Shown here: piece after piece, positions 1 to 8,069 of the stretch | Numbering within the stretch: position 1 is the first letter of the stretch | Layout: each line of letters starts with the position of its first letter | Assembly: GCF_000381125.1 (NCBI RefSeq) | Contig: NZ_KB905940.1 | Location: 1-64,000 of the forward strand | DNA length: 64,000 bases | Origin: Caldimonas manganoxidans ATCC BAA-369 | Lineage (GTDB): Bacteria; Pseudomonadota; Gammaproteobacteria; Burkholderiales; Burkholderiaceae_C | Reading direction: 5' to 3' | Made by a program: the position numbers and the translations under genes | The notes under the pieces: model-generated | The model's input: only the letters and a program-made list of their open reading frames with translations | Databases searched by the model: none | What the model was told of the DNA's origin: nothing

Positions 1-1448
1 TGGCCGTCGCTGACGGTGTAGGTGATGGTGTCGGTGCCGTGGAAATTGGCGTTGGGCGTGTAGGTGAGGCTGCCATCGGCATGGATGAGGACCGCACCAT
101 GGGTGGCGCTGGCCGCACTCACGCTCAAGGCATCGCCATCGACATCGCTGTCATTGGCCAGCACGGCGATGGTCACCGGGGTGTCTTCGGCGGTGGTGGC
201 CGCATCGGGCTGGGCCACGGGCGCATCGTTGACGGCCTGGACTTGGATGACGGCTGTGGCAGGCGCCGAGGTGTTGCCATTGCGGTCGGTCACAGTGACC
301 GTGACGGTCCGATCCACCGTGGCGGGCGCATCACTGGCGTTCGAAAAGGTCACGGCGCGGATGGCGGCTTCGTAGTCAGCCAGCGATGCAACGCCGCTGA
401 AGGTGATCGTGTGGCCTGAGACTGACGCGCTGATGCCGGCGGGGAGTGATCCGAAACTCAACACGTCATTGGGTTGCGGATTGCTCAAGGTGACGCTTGC
501 GCCGGTGAGGCTGGGGGAATCCGGGTCGTCGATCCTCAGGTCGATGTCGCCAATGGATACCGGTGAACCGTTTTCTGTGAACGTGGCCGCATACCCGGTG
601 CCGGGTTGTGAGGCATCGAGATCTATCACGGGCGGCTCGATATCGGCCGTCAGGGTGACAGAGGCGCTGCTGCCCGGGTTCCCGGCCAGGTCGGTGTAGC
701 TGCCCGCGGTCACGGCGATGCTGGGCCTGTCCGAGCCGGACTGCGTGAAGGTGGCGGTCCAGGTGTTGAGGCCGATCTGCGTGAGTCCTGAGACGATGCC
801 TCCGGTCACCGTGATGTCCGAGGCATCGAAGCCAGAGACCGGCTCGCTGAAGCTGAAAGTGAGGGTGGTGGAGTCGCCGGGGGCCAGCAAGACGTCCGCT
901 GCGGAGATCGTGAGGGTGGGAGCCGTGGCGTCGAGCGTACCGGGAGCTTGATCTGCGGACGATGCGGTTTGGCCCAATTCGGTGGTGGCGGCGGCGTCGG
1001 TGTTCGTGGGGAGCTCGAACGACCGGCTGCCGATGGTTTCGGTGATACGTTCGACGCGCAGCCCCGGTGGCAAGCCACTGTTGCCGCCTGCATCGGCGGT
1101 CAAGCCGGCTGCCGGCGCATCTTGTTCGTTGGCGACCCCAGATTCCAACGATTCGATCACGCGGTCGATCTCGGCCGTGGCACGTTCGCCATTGCGAGAT
1201 GCACCCTCGGCGGGAAGTCCAGCGGGCAGGGCATTTGCGTCGAGGACTTCGACATGGCGCGGTACGAACGTGGCCCCTGCCGGATCTTCAAGCTCGATGC
1301 GGGCGCCTTCGGCCAATACCAGGATTTCGTCAGCATGGACGACGTCACCCAGTTGCAAACGACGCATCCGTCCCGATGGATCGCGAGCGTAAACGATGCC
1401 AGAGAGGGCGGAGACGGTTCCGATGACAGCGGAGGCGGCTTGAGACAT
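1..1448 (-). CDS. LapA-type giant repeat adhesin, N-terminal part (cut by window edge)
   Basis: The frame is open from an ATG at 1448 to the left edge (482 codons), so the C-terminus, including any RTX export signal, is not visible. Residues 1-60 look like the LapA retention module (GTVSALSGIVYARD then LQLGDVVHADEILV). Residues 112-115 are PAAG, the di-alanine type of site that LapG proteases cut. Residues about 176-275 form a bacterial Ig-like domain (APTLTISAADVLL, later TDLAGNPGS). A cadherin-like stretch follows, then a tandem-95/VCBS-type repeat (VNDAPVAQPDAATTAEDTP, SLTYTPNANFHGTDTITYT). Proteins of this type are exported by type I secretion and held at the cell surface for biofilm attachment; the exporter genes lie immediately upstream. 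An in-frame ATG at 1478 would add 10 residues; neither start has a strong ribosome-binding site. Confidence 0.9.
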   Translation of the reverse strand, partial: MSQAASAVIGTVSALSGIVYARDPSGRMRRLQLGDVVHADEILVLAEGARIELEDPAGATFVPRHVEVLDANALPAGLPAEGASRNGERATAEIDRVIESLESGVANEQDAPAAGLTADAGGNSGLPPGLRVERITETIGSRSFELPTNTDAAATTELGQTASSADQAPGTLDATAPTLTISAADVLLAPGDSTTLTFSFSEPVSGFDASDITVTGGIVSGLTQIGLNTWTATFTQSGSDRPSIAVTAGSYTDLAGNPGSSASVTLTADIEPPVIDLDASQPGTGYAATFTENGSPVSIGDIDLRIDDPDSPSLTGASVTLSNPQPNDVLSFGSLPAGISASVSGHTITFSGVASLADYEAAIRAVTFSNASDAPATVDRTVTVTVTDRNGNTSAPATAVIQVQAVNDAPVAQPDAATTAEDTPVTIAVLANDSDVDGDALSVSAASATHGAVLIHADGSLTYTPNANFHGTDTITYTVSDG

Positions 1449-1526
1449 GGCGTTGACCTGGGTCGAAGCTTGTTGCATTTAGTGACGGTTTTATGGCGTC
1501 AGGATAAAGATCTGCCGCGGCTTGGG

Positions 1527-1545
1527 CCCCCTTCTTTTTAGGGGG
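1527..1545 (-). repeat. C-run/G-run hairpin between the exporter and adhesin genes
   Basis: In the 282-base gap before the adhesin, five C (1527-1531) and five G (1541-1545, run continues to 1547) can pair around an A/T-rich 9-base loop. No T-run follows in the minus-strand direction, so it is not a standard terminator. It could be an mRNA barrier or processing site separating exporter and adhesin expression. A second short inverted repeat, gtgaa-ttgc-ttcac, lies at 1552-1565. I see no gene in 1449-1730. Confidence 0.35.
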
Positions 1546-1730
1546 GGTGGCGTGAATTGCTTCACAACTGAAGGCAGTTTTTTCGTCGATCGCACCCATT
1601 CGGGCTGGGGGCCGCCGATGCCAGGCGCTTGCGGGCGCTGCGAAATGCAAATCGATGGAAAAATGCCGCTCTTTCGTGAATGAAATCACGATTGAGCCTT
1701 CGATCGGGGCGTTTTGGGAGCGTGGGGCAC

Positions 1731-3101
1731 TCAGCGTTCGGTCAGTGCCACGGATTTGGCTCGCAGTATCGGCTTGAGCAGATAGCTCAGCACAGTCTTG
1801 TTGCCGGTCAGGATGTCGACTTCGGCGGTCATGCCGGGAATGATCGGCAAGTGTTCCCCCAAGGAGGGGCGGTCGGTGCGTACTCGCACGACATAGTACG
1901 CATTGCCGCGTTCATCGACGACGGTGTCGGGACTGATGTTTTCGACTTTCGCACTCAAGCCGCCGTATATGGCGAAGTCGTAGGCCGTGAACTTGACCAT
2001 GGCTTCTTGGCCCGGGCGGATGAAGGCGATGTCTCGGGGCATGACGCGGGCCTCCAGCAGCAGTGCATCGTCCAAAGGCACGATTTCGACGACATCGCGG
2101 CCGGGTTGGATGACGCCGCCCACCGTATTGGCCAGCAAGCGTTGCACGGTGCCTCGTACTGGAGAGCGCACGGCGGTTTTGTCCACCCGGTCAGCCAGCG
2201 CCACACTGCTTTCGTTCAGCGCGGCCAATTTGGCCAAGACTTCGGACAATTCTTTGCGGGCGTCGTTGCGGAAGGAGATTTCCGTCTCCTGGATTTTGCG
2301 TTGCGCCTCGACAATGGCCGCTTGCACTCTGGCGATCTGGGCCGTGGTTTGCTCGGTTTCACCGCGCAGGCGGGCGACTTCGCGTTCGAGCCGCAGCACA
2401 TCCACTTCGGAGACGGCGCCAGAGGCCAGCAAGGGACGGGTTTTGTTCAGCTCTTGCTGAGCCAGTTCCAGGGCTTGTTGTGCCGATTGACGGCGTGCGC
2501 GGATTTCAGCCAGCTCTTGCTGGCGCTGCAACAACTGTTGCTGATTGATCGACAACAGATTGGCCAATTCGGCCTGACGAGCTTCAAGCAAGCGCCGCTC
2601 TTCCTCGACGATACGGGTTTCTTCGGGGTCGTGATCCGTCACAGCCGGGGGCTTGAAGGCGCCACCTTCGGCAATGGCCCGCAGCCGGGCCTCCCGGGCG
2701 CGCAGGGCGAAGGCTTGAATGCGGCTTTCGTTGACGCCGGAAGCGGCTCGGGTTTCGTCGATGCGGAGCAACAACTGCCCGGGCTCGACCACTTCACCCT
2801 CACGCACGAGGATTTCGGCCACCACGCCGCCGTCGAGCGATTGCACCACTTGGAGCTGTCGCGACGGAATCACGCGTCCTTCGGCTCGTGTGATTTCATC
2901 CACGCGGGCCAAGGCCGCCCACACCAGCAGCGCAGCGGTGACGATGACCGCGATTCGGACGATGCGTTGAGCCCGGTGTGTGGATCGCTGGCTCATCAAT
3001 TCCTCGGCTTCCAGCTCGAAGCCATGGAATGAGCGCTGGACCTCCTCGGGGGAGGGGTCCTGTGCCAGTTGGCGCCATCGATTCCACCAATCCCGAATCA
3101 T
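1731..3101 (-). CDS. Type I secretion periplasmic adaptor (HlyD/LapC family)
   Basis: A 456-residue membrane-fusion protein that should bridge the inner-membrane ABC transporter and an outer-membrane TolC-like channel. Residues 1-46 are cytoplasmic, one membrane helix spans about 47-65 (VRIAVIVTAALLVWAAL), and a biotinyl-lipoyl-like half follows (EGRVIPSRQLQVVQSLDGG). The middle is a long Glu/Arg/Gln-rich coiled coil (about 110-290), then the second lipoyl half (VRSPVRGTVQRLL) and the HlyD C-terminal barrel (LPIIPGMTAEVDILTGNKTV). Its ATG overlaps the transporter stop by four bases, so the two are translationally coupled. The length fits the family. The outer-membrane partner is not encoded in this window. 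Confidence 0.95.
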   Translation of the reverse strand: MIRDWWNRWRQLAQDPSPEEVQRSFHGFELEAEELMSQRSTHRAQRIVRIAVIVTAALLVWAALARVDEITRAEGRVIPSRQLQVVQSLDGGVVAEILVREGEVVEPGQLLLRIDETRAASGVNESRIQAFALRAREARLRAIAEGGAFKPPAVTDHDPEETRIVEEERRLLEARQAELANLLSINQQQLLQRQQELAEIRARRQSAQQALELAQQELNKTRPLLASGAVSEVDVLRLEREVARLRGETEQTTAQIARVQAAIVEAQRKIQETEISFRNDARKELSEVLAKLAALNESSVALADRVDKTAVRSPVRGTVQRLLANTVGGVIQPGRDVVEIVPLDDALLLEARVMPRDIAFIRPGQEAMVKFTAYDFAIYGGLSAKVENISPDTVVDERGNAYYVVRVRTDRPSLGEHLPIIPGMTAEVDILTGNKTVLSYLLKPILRAKSVALTER

Positions 3102-5305
3102 GCGGCCCTCGCAATCTTGCCGGCCGACAGTGCTTCAAGGATGCGATCGCGCGGGCCGTCGGCCACCACTTTGCCTGCGTCCACCACGATCACCCGGTTG
3201 ACCAGTGACAGCAAAGACGTGCGATGCGTGACCAGCACCACCGTCTTGCCTTGGGCGAAGCGGCTGATCTTGGTGTTCACATGGGCTTCACTGGAGAAAT
3301 CCATCGCGCTGGTGGGCTCATCGAGCAAGAGTACCGGGGCGTTGTGCAGCACGGCGCGGGCGATGCCGACGGCCTGGCGCTGCCCACCAGAGAGCGATTC
3401 GCCGCGCTCGCCGACCATCATGTCGAAGCCCAGCGGGTGACGATTGACGAATTCCATCAGGCCAGCGACCTCGGCAGCGGCCAGCAAAGCGGAGTCATCC
3501 GCATACGGCATCCCCAGGGTGATGTTGTCGCGCAGCGAGCCATAAAACAGCGTCACGTCTTGCGAGACATAGGCCACGTTGCGGCGGATGTCGGCCGGAT
3601 CGAGCTGTCGCACATCGATGCCGTCGAGCAAGACGGCGCCTTGGTCGGGGCGGTACAGCCCGAGGATGAGCTTTTGGATCGTCGATTTGCCCGAGCCGAC
3701 GCGGCCGATCAGTGCCACACGGTCGCCTGCGGCGATCTTGAAACTCACGCCGTCCAAGGCCTGGTCTTGCCGGTGAGGGTAGGCAAAGCGCACATCACGA
3801 AATTCGATCTCGCCGGTGAACTCTTTGCGTTGCACGTAATGCGCGCCGGCCGGACGCTCCACCGGCTGCGACATGATTTGGTTGAGCGACTCCAGCGCGG
3901 TGCGTGCTCCTTGATATTGCATGAGCAGCCCAACGATCTGGCCTGCAGGAGCCAGCGCCCGAGACGCCAGCATCGTGCAGGCAATCAGCCCCCCCATGGT
4001 CAGTTCCCGCTCGCCGATCAGATACACGCCCGCCACGATGATCACCACCGTGACGAACTGCTGCACGCTGGCCGTGCCATGCAAGGCGCTGGCCGACAAG
4101 CGCCGCATGCGCACATTCAGCCCGGCCAGATATTGATTGGCACGCTCCCAACGGCTTTGGATCACGCTCTCGGCAGCTTGCGTCTTGATCGTCTCGAGCC
4201 CGGTGAGGCTTTCCACCAGCGTGGCATTGCGCATGGCGCTGGCGCGATAGGTTTGCTCGGCCAAGGCGTGCAATCGTCCTTGCAACACAAAACCCAACAG
4301 CAATACGCCGCCGAAAGCCAGCAGCACCGGCAGGAGCAGCCAAGGTGAGATCCAGGCGATGAGCGCCAAGAACAACAGTGCAAAGGGCAGGTCGATCAGC
4401 GCAGTGACGGTGGATGAGGCGATGAAGTCTCGCACTTGCTCGAAGCTGCGCAAGTTGGCCGCCAGCGACCCCACCGACTCGGGACGATGCTCCATGCGCA
4501 AGCCCAGCACCTGTTCCATCAGCGCCGCGGAGATCCGCACGTCGATGCGTGCGCTGGCTTCGTCGATGAAGCGCCCCCTGAGGGTGCGCATCAGCAGGTC
4601 GGCCCCGATCACCAATGCCACACCGATGGCCAAGGCCCACAATGTTTCGATCGCGTGGTTGGGAACCACACGGTCGTACACATTCATCGCGAACAGCGGA
4701 AATACCAGGGCGAAGACGTTGATCAACAACGCAGCCCACAGCACGTCTCGATAAACGAATCGTTGCTCGAAGACGGCGGACCAAAACCAATGTCGCGTTG
4801 GCTCTTGGCGCACCGGCGGAGTGCGCTCGTCGAACCGGAAATGTGGACGCACGAACAGTGTCAGGCCGGTGTACCGCTCGGCCAGCTCGGCGCGTGTGAA
4901 ACTGACGGCGCCTTGGCCCGATTCGGGCAACAGCACCTGGGCCCGTTCTGCGCCTTCGTCCCAGCCCAGCAGCACGCAGGCTTTGTTCCCCCGGAGCAAA
5001 AGGATGGCCGGCAGCACGGCGGATTCGATGTCTTCCAACGCGCAGCGCTGCAGCTTGCAGGCCATGCCCGCGCGCGCGGCCGCGCGTTCGGCCAGGGACA
5101 AGGTCAGACGACCACCAACCAGGGGTAAGCCTGCCGACAAGCTGGCCCGAGTGGCCGACTGGCCATGCAGCCGACAAACCTCGATCAGGCAATCGAGCAG
5201 CGGATCGGCATGCACCAGGTCTTCACGCTGGCGGGGCGTCGGCTCGGCCACGGCGGGCGGGCCTGGCGGCGGGGCTGCAGAGGTGGCATCGGGCAAGGCG
5301 GTCAT
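3098..5305 (-). CDS. Type I secretion ABC permease/ATPase (LapB family)
   Basis: A 735-residue fused transporter. Residues about 30-155 form a degenerate C39-peptidase-like domain without the catalytic Cys motif, as in LapB/HlyB exporters that do not cut a leader. A six-helix ABC transmembrane domain covers about 165-460 (VLWAALLINVFALVFPLF, FALLFLALIAWISPWLLL). The ATPase domain has Walker A GRVGSGKST (about 533), signature LSGGQRQ (about 635) and Walker B VLLLDEPTSAMD. Start is the ATG at 5305, 23 bases after the NUDIX stop. Adjacency to the HlyD-type adaptor and the LapA-type protein makes that adhesin the likely substrate (inference). No LapD, LapG or TolC-like gene is in view. Confidence 0.95.
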   Translation of the reverse strand: MTALPDATSAAPPPGPPAVAEPTPRQREDLVHADPLLDCLIEVCRLHGQSATRASLSAGLPLVGGRLTLSLAERAAARAGMACKLQRCALEDIESAVLPAILLLRGNKACVLLGWDEGAERAQVLLPESGQGAVSFTRAELAERYTGLTLFVRPHFRFDERTPPVRQEPTRHWFWSAVFEQRFVYRDVLWAALLINVFALVFPLFAMNVYDRVVPNHAIETLWALAIGVALVIGADLLMRTLRGRFIDEASARIDVRISAALMEQVLGLRMEHRPESVGSLAANLRSFEQVRDFIASSTVTALIDLPFALLFLALIAWISPWLLLPVLLAFGGVLLLGFVLQGRLHALAEQTYRASAMRNATLVESLTGLETIKTQAAESVIQSRWERANQYLAGLNVRMRRLSASALHGTASVQQFVTVVIIVAGVYLIGERELTMGGLIACTMLASRALAPAGQIVGLLMQYQGARTALESLNQIMSQPVERPAGAHYVQRKEFTGEIEFRDVRFAYPHRQDQALDGVSFKIAAGDRVALIGRVGSGKSTIQKLILGLYRPDQGAVLLDGIDVRQLDPADIRRNVAYVSQDVTLFYGSLRDNITLGMPYADDSALLAAAEVAGLMEFVNRHPLGFDMMVGERGESLSGGQRQAVGIARAVLHNAPVLLLDEPTSAMDFSSEAHVNTKISRFAQGKTVVLVTHRTSLLSLVNRVIVVDAGKVVADGPRDRILEALSAGKIARAA

Positions 5306-5328
5306 GCGCAGAATCGATGGTGCGAACT

Positions 5329-5874
5329 TTAGGTGATATCGGCACAGTGCACACGAAACTCACCCCGCTGGCGGTCTTCCAAGTAGCGCAGCAGGGTCTC
5401 GCGTACGGTACGAAACGCCAACTCATCCCAGGGAATCTCGTCCGGTGAAAACAGGCGGGCTTCGATCGTCTCCGGCCCGGGGCGAAAGGCCGTGTCCAAG
5501 AGTCGGGCGCGGTAGAACAAGTGCACCTGTCCAACCCGCACCACATTGAGCAGTGCAAACAATCCTTCGAGCTCGACGCGAGCACCGGCCTCCTCCTCGG
5601 TTTCCCTCAAGGCCCCTTGCTCGGTCGTCTCGCCCAGCTCCATGAAGCCGGCGGGCAAAGTCCACAGCCCGTAGCGCGGCTCGATGTTGCGCCGGCACAG
5701 CAACACCTGATCACCCCAAACCGGAATCGTGCCCACCACGTTGAGCGGGTTGACGTAATGAACGGTTCCGCAGGCCGGACAGACGGCCCGCTCACGATTG
5801 TCATCGGCCGGGACCAGGTACTGGACCGCGGTGCCGCAGGCTCTGCAGTGCTTGATCTGGCGGGCATGGAGCAT
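5329..5874 (-). CDS. NUDIX hydrolase with N-terminal zinc ribbon
   Basis: A 181-residue protein starting MLHARQIKHC. Residues about 10-35 form a zinc ribbon (CRACG and CPACG pairs). The Nudix box is complete: GFMELGETTEQGALRE followed by TEEEAGA. This arrangement resembles NudC-like or ADP-ribose/NADH pyrophosphatases, which hydrolyse nucleoside diphosphates linked to another moiety; the exact substrate cannot be read from sequence. I chose the ATG at 5874 because homologues begin just before the zinc ribbon and because a TACACT box sits seven bases upstream; the frame stays open further upstream but without family-like sequence. It is head-to-tail with the secretion genes, 23 bases upstream of them. 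Confidence 0.9.
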   Translation of the reverse strand: MLHARQIKHCRACGTAVQYLVPADDNRERAVCPACGTVHYVNPLNVVGTIPVWGDQVLLCRRNIEPRYGLWTLPAGFMELGETTEQGALRETEEEAGARVELEGLFALLNVVRVGQVHLFYRARLLDTAFRPGPETIEARLFSPDEIPWDELAFRTVRETLLRYLEDRQRGEFRVHCADIT

Positions 5875-5881
5875 GGGGGGC

Positions 5882-5887
5882 AGTGTA
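5882..5887 (-). promoter_or_regulatory. Putative -10 box (TACACT) placing the transcript start at the NUDIX ATG
   Basis: Reading the minus strand, TACACT is followed by seven bases (GCCCCCC) and then the ATG at 5874. If it is a sigma-70 -10 element, transcription would begin at or next to the start codon, giving a leaderless mRNA; no ribosome-binding site is present. The -35 side is weak. Confidence 0.4.
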
Positions 5888-5956
5888 GCGTGAGCCCGTG
5901 TCCGCAACGGCGCGCGCCGGTGTAGCATCCGGGCATCCAGTCCTGCGGAGTTTCCC

Positions 5957-6655
5957 TTGGGTGACGTCTTTGCTCCCCCTGCTGTCGTGCGAGTTCCCGT
6001 GGCCGGATCGGCCGACACGTTCCCGGTGCACCGCATCTACTGCGTCGGTCGCAACTATGTCGAGCACGCCATCGAGATGGGCCACACGGGACGCGAAGCG
6101 CCGTTTTTCTTCCTCAAGCCTGCCGATGCGGTCCTGCCAGTGCGTGCCGGCGAGGTCGGTCAGATGCATTACCCCGGCCTGACCCGTAACTTGCACCACG
6201 AGATGGAACTGGTCGTGGCCATCGGCAAGGGCGGGCGAGACATTCCCGCGGCTCAAGCCTTGTCGCACGTGTGGGGCTATGCCGCCGGCCTGGATATGAC
6301 GCGGCGCGATCTCCAAAATGAGATGAAAAAGCAGGGGCGCCCCTGGTGCATTGGTAAGGGCTTCGAGGAGTCTGCGCCTATCGGGCCCATCGTGCCGGCG
6401 GCCCAAGCGCCCGGGGTGCTGGATGCGGCCATCGAGCTCAGTGTCAATGGCCAGGTGCGCCAGTCCAGTCGTACCAGCAAACTCATCTGGAGCGTCGCTG
6501 AAGTCATCGAGCACCTGTCCAGCGCCTGGACCCTGGCCCCCGGCGATCTGATCTACACCGGCACGCCAGAAGGCGTCGGGGCCGTCGTCCCCGGCGACCT
6601 GCTCGTCGGGCGCATCGAAGGGCTGCCCGAACTCCAAGTGCGCATCATCGACTGA
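5957..6655 (+). CDS. Fumarylacetoacetate hydrolase family protein (fumarylpyruvate hydrolase-like)
   Basis: A 232-residue single-domain FAH-fold enzyme. The TTG at 5957 is chosen because GCGGAG lies eight bases upstream and the N-terminus VFAPPAVVRVPV then aligns with family members. Metal-binding acidic residues are visible: the Glu pair in HHEMELVVAIGKG and the Asp in GYAAGLDMTRRDLQ. The FAH C-terminal signature is present (GDLIYTGTPEGVGAVVPGD). The short length fits fumarylpyruvate hydrolases of gentisate pathways (NagK type) or other small FAH proteins better than the roughly 420-residue homogentisate-pathway enzyme. A GSH-dependent isomerase follows 20 bases later, which supports a consecutive isomerase-hydrolase pair; no ring-cleavage dioxygenase is nearby, so the pathway is unproven. 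Confidence 0.88.
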   Translation: MGDVFAPPAVVRVPVAGSADTFPVHRIYCVGRNYVEHAIEMGHTGREAPFFFLKPADAVLPVRAGEVGQMHYPGLTRNLHHEMELVVAIGKGGRDIPAAQALSHVWGYAAGLDMTRRDLQNEMKKQGRPWCIGKGFEESAPIGPIVPAAQAPGVLDAAIELSVNGQVRQSSRTSKLIWSVAEVIEHLSSAWTLAPGDLIYTGTPEGVGAVVPGDLLVGRIEGLPELQVRIID

Positions 6656-6675
6656 AGCCAGCGACGCCAACGGTC

Positions 6676-7317
6676 ATGAAGCTGTACAACTACTTTCGGT
6701 CCTCGGCCTCGTTTCGTGTGCGAATCGCACTCGAACTCAAAGGCTTGCGCTATGACTATGTGCCGGTTCACCTCGTCAAGAACGAGCAGCTGTCGGCGCC
6801 GTTTACCGAGGTGTCGGCCGAACGGCTGGTGCCGGTGCTGCAAGACGGGGGGCTGACCCTGACGCAGTCGATGGCGATCATCGAATATTTGGATGAAACC
6901 CACCCCGAGCCGCCCCTGCTGCCTGCCGATGCGGCCGGACGTGCGCGCGTGCGAGCCCTGGCGCAGTCGATCGCATGCGAAATCCATCCGTTGAACAATT
7001 TGCGCGTGCTGCGGTATCTGGTGCATGAGCTCGGTATGTCCGAAGAGGCCAAGAACGCTTGGTACCGACATTGGGTCGAGACTGGGCTGGAGGCCGTGGA
7101 ACGCCTGTTGAGCGGCTCGCCCCCCACCGGGCGGTGCTGCCATGGAGACCAGCCCACGCTGGCCGATTGTGTGCTGGTGCCGCAGATCTTCAATGCGCAG
7201 CGTTTCGACTGCCGGCTCGACCATGTGCCCACCGTCATGCGCATCTTTGAGCACTGCATGCAGTTGCCAGCCTTCGTTGCGGCGCAGCCCTCACGCTGTC
7301 CGGACGCCCAGGCGTGA
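6676..7317 (+). CDS. maiA: Maleylacetoacetate/maleylpyruvate isomerase (zeta-class GST)
   Basis: A 213-residue glutathione S-transferase fold. An N-terminal thioredoxin-like domain (MKLYNYFRSSASFRVRIAL) is followed by the GSH-contact segment LTQSMAIIEYLDE and an all-helical C-terminal domain (ADCVLVPQIFNAQRFDC). Zeta enzymes use GSH to isomerise cis to trans double bonds of maleylacetoacetate or maleylpyruvate. The usual SSC motif reads SSA here, so the common Cys is replaced by Ala while both serines remain. The gene lies between the FAH-family hydrolase and pgeF, whose GTG overlaps its stop by four bases. Whether the substrate comes from gentisate or homogentisate cannot be decided from the window. 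Confidence 0.85.
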   Translation: MKLYNYFRSSASFRVRIALELKGLRYDYVPVHLVKNEQLSAPFTEVSAERLVPVLQDGGLTLTQSMAIIEYLDETHPEPPLLPADAAGRARVRALAQSIACEIHPLNNLRVLRYLVHELGMSEEAKNAWYRHWVETGLEAVERLLSGSPPTGRCCHGDQPTLADCVLVPQIFNAQRFDCRLDHVPTVMRIFEHCMQLPAFVAAQPSRCPDAQA

Positions 7318-8069
7318 ACACGCAAAGCTGGTTCACGCCCACATGGGCCTCCCCGCCTGGCGTGCGCGCCGTGATGACTACTCGTGCGGGGGGCTTCAGT
7401 CAGCCGCCTTTTGACGGGTTCAATTTGGGCGATCACGTGGGCGATGATGTCCTGACCGTGGCCAGGCATCGGCAGCACCTGGCCCAGACCTTGGGCGTCA
7501 CCGCCGTGTATCTGCGGCAGGTGCATGGCACCCACGTGGTGCATCTGCACACATCGATGGCCAGTCATCCGCCCCCGCAAGCCGATGCGGCAGTGAGCAC
7601 CACACCGGGCCTGGCGTGTGCGATTTTGGTGGCCGATTGTCTGCCGGTCTTGCTGGCCCATGACCGGGGCCTCGGCGTGGGCGCCGCCCATGCCGGCTGG
7701 CGCGGGCTGGCCGGCGGCGTCATCGAGAACACGGTGGCTGCGTTGTGTCAGACCATCGGATGCGATCCGGGCTCGCTGGTGGCCTGGTTGGGGCCATGCA
7801 TCGGGCCAAGGCGCTTCGAGGTGGGGGAGGAGGTGCGCGAAGCCTTCTGCCGCGTGCACGCCACGGCGGCCACCCATTTCCGGGCAGGCCCACAGCCTGG
7901 CAAGTGGTTGGCCGATCTCGTGGGCTTGGCGCGCGACCGACTGCGGCACAGCGGCGTGACACGGGTCAGCGCCTGCGGCGCATGCACGGTCGAAGACGTT
8001 TCACGCTTCTTCTCGTTCCGCCGCGACGGAATCACGGGCCGCATGGCCGCGCTCGTTTGGATCGCCTGA
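7314..8069 (+). CDS. pgeF: Peptidoglycan editing factor PgeF / laccase-domain protein (YfiH family)
   Basis: A 251-residue DUF152 protein. It shows the family metal/active-site motifs: the His of QVHGTHVV, the Cys of ILVADCLPVLLAHD and the His of GAAHAGWRGLAGG. Members have been described as polyphenol oxidases, as purine nucleoside-cleaving enzymes, and in E. coli as a factor keeping L-Ser out of peptidoglycan; the main role here is not settled by sequence. The GTG start at 7314 overlaps the maiA stop (GTGA), and the product begins NTQSWFTPTWASPPGVRAVM, typical of the family. Its last 69 bases overlap a small membrane-protein gene on the opposite strand. Confidence 0.93.
   Translation: MNTQSWFTPTWASPPGVRAVMTTRAGGFSQPPFDGFNLGDHVGDDVLTVARHRQHLAQTLGVTAVYLRQVHGTHVVHLHTSMASHPPPQADAAVSTTPGLACAILVADCLPVLLAHDRGLGVGAAHAGWRGLAGGVIENTVAALCQTIGCDPGSLVAWLGPCIGPRRFEVGEEVREAFCRVHATAATHFRAGPQPGKWLADLVGLARDRLRHSGVTRVSACGACTVEDVSRFFSFRRDGITGRMAALVWIA

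Noticed and set aside
1680-3032. 450-codon open frame on the plus strand
   Set aside because: Antisense to the HlyD-type adaptor; composition is His/Gly/Gln-rich shadow sequence and shows no family motif.
3224-4348. 374-codon plus-strand frame
   Set aside because: Antisense shadow of the secretion ATPase; no recognisable domain.
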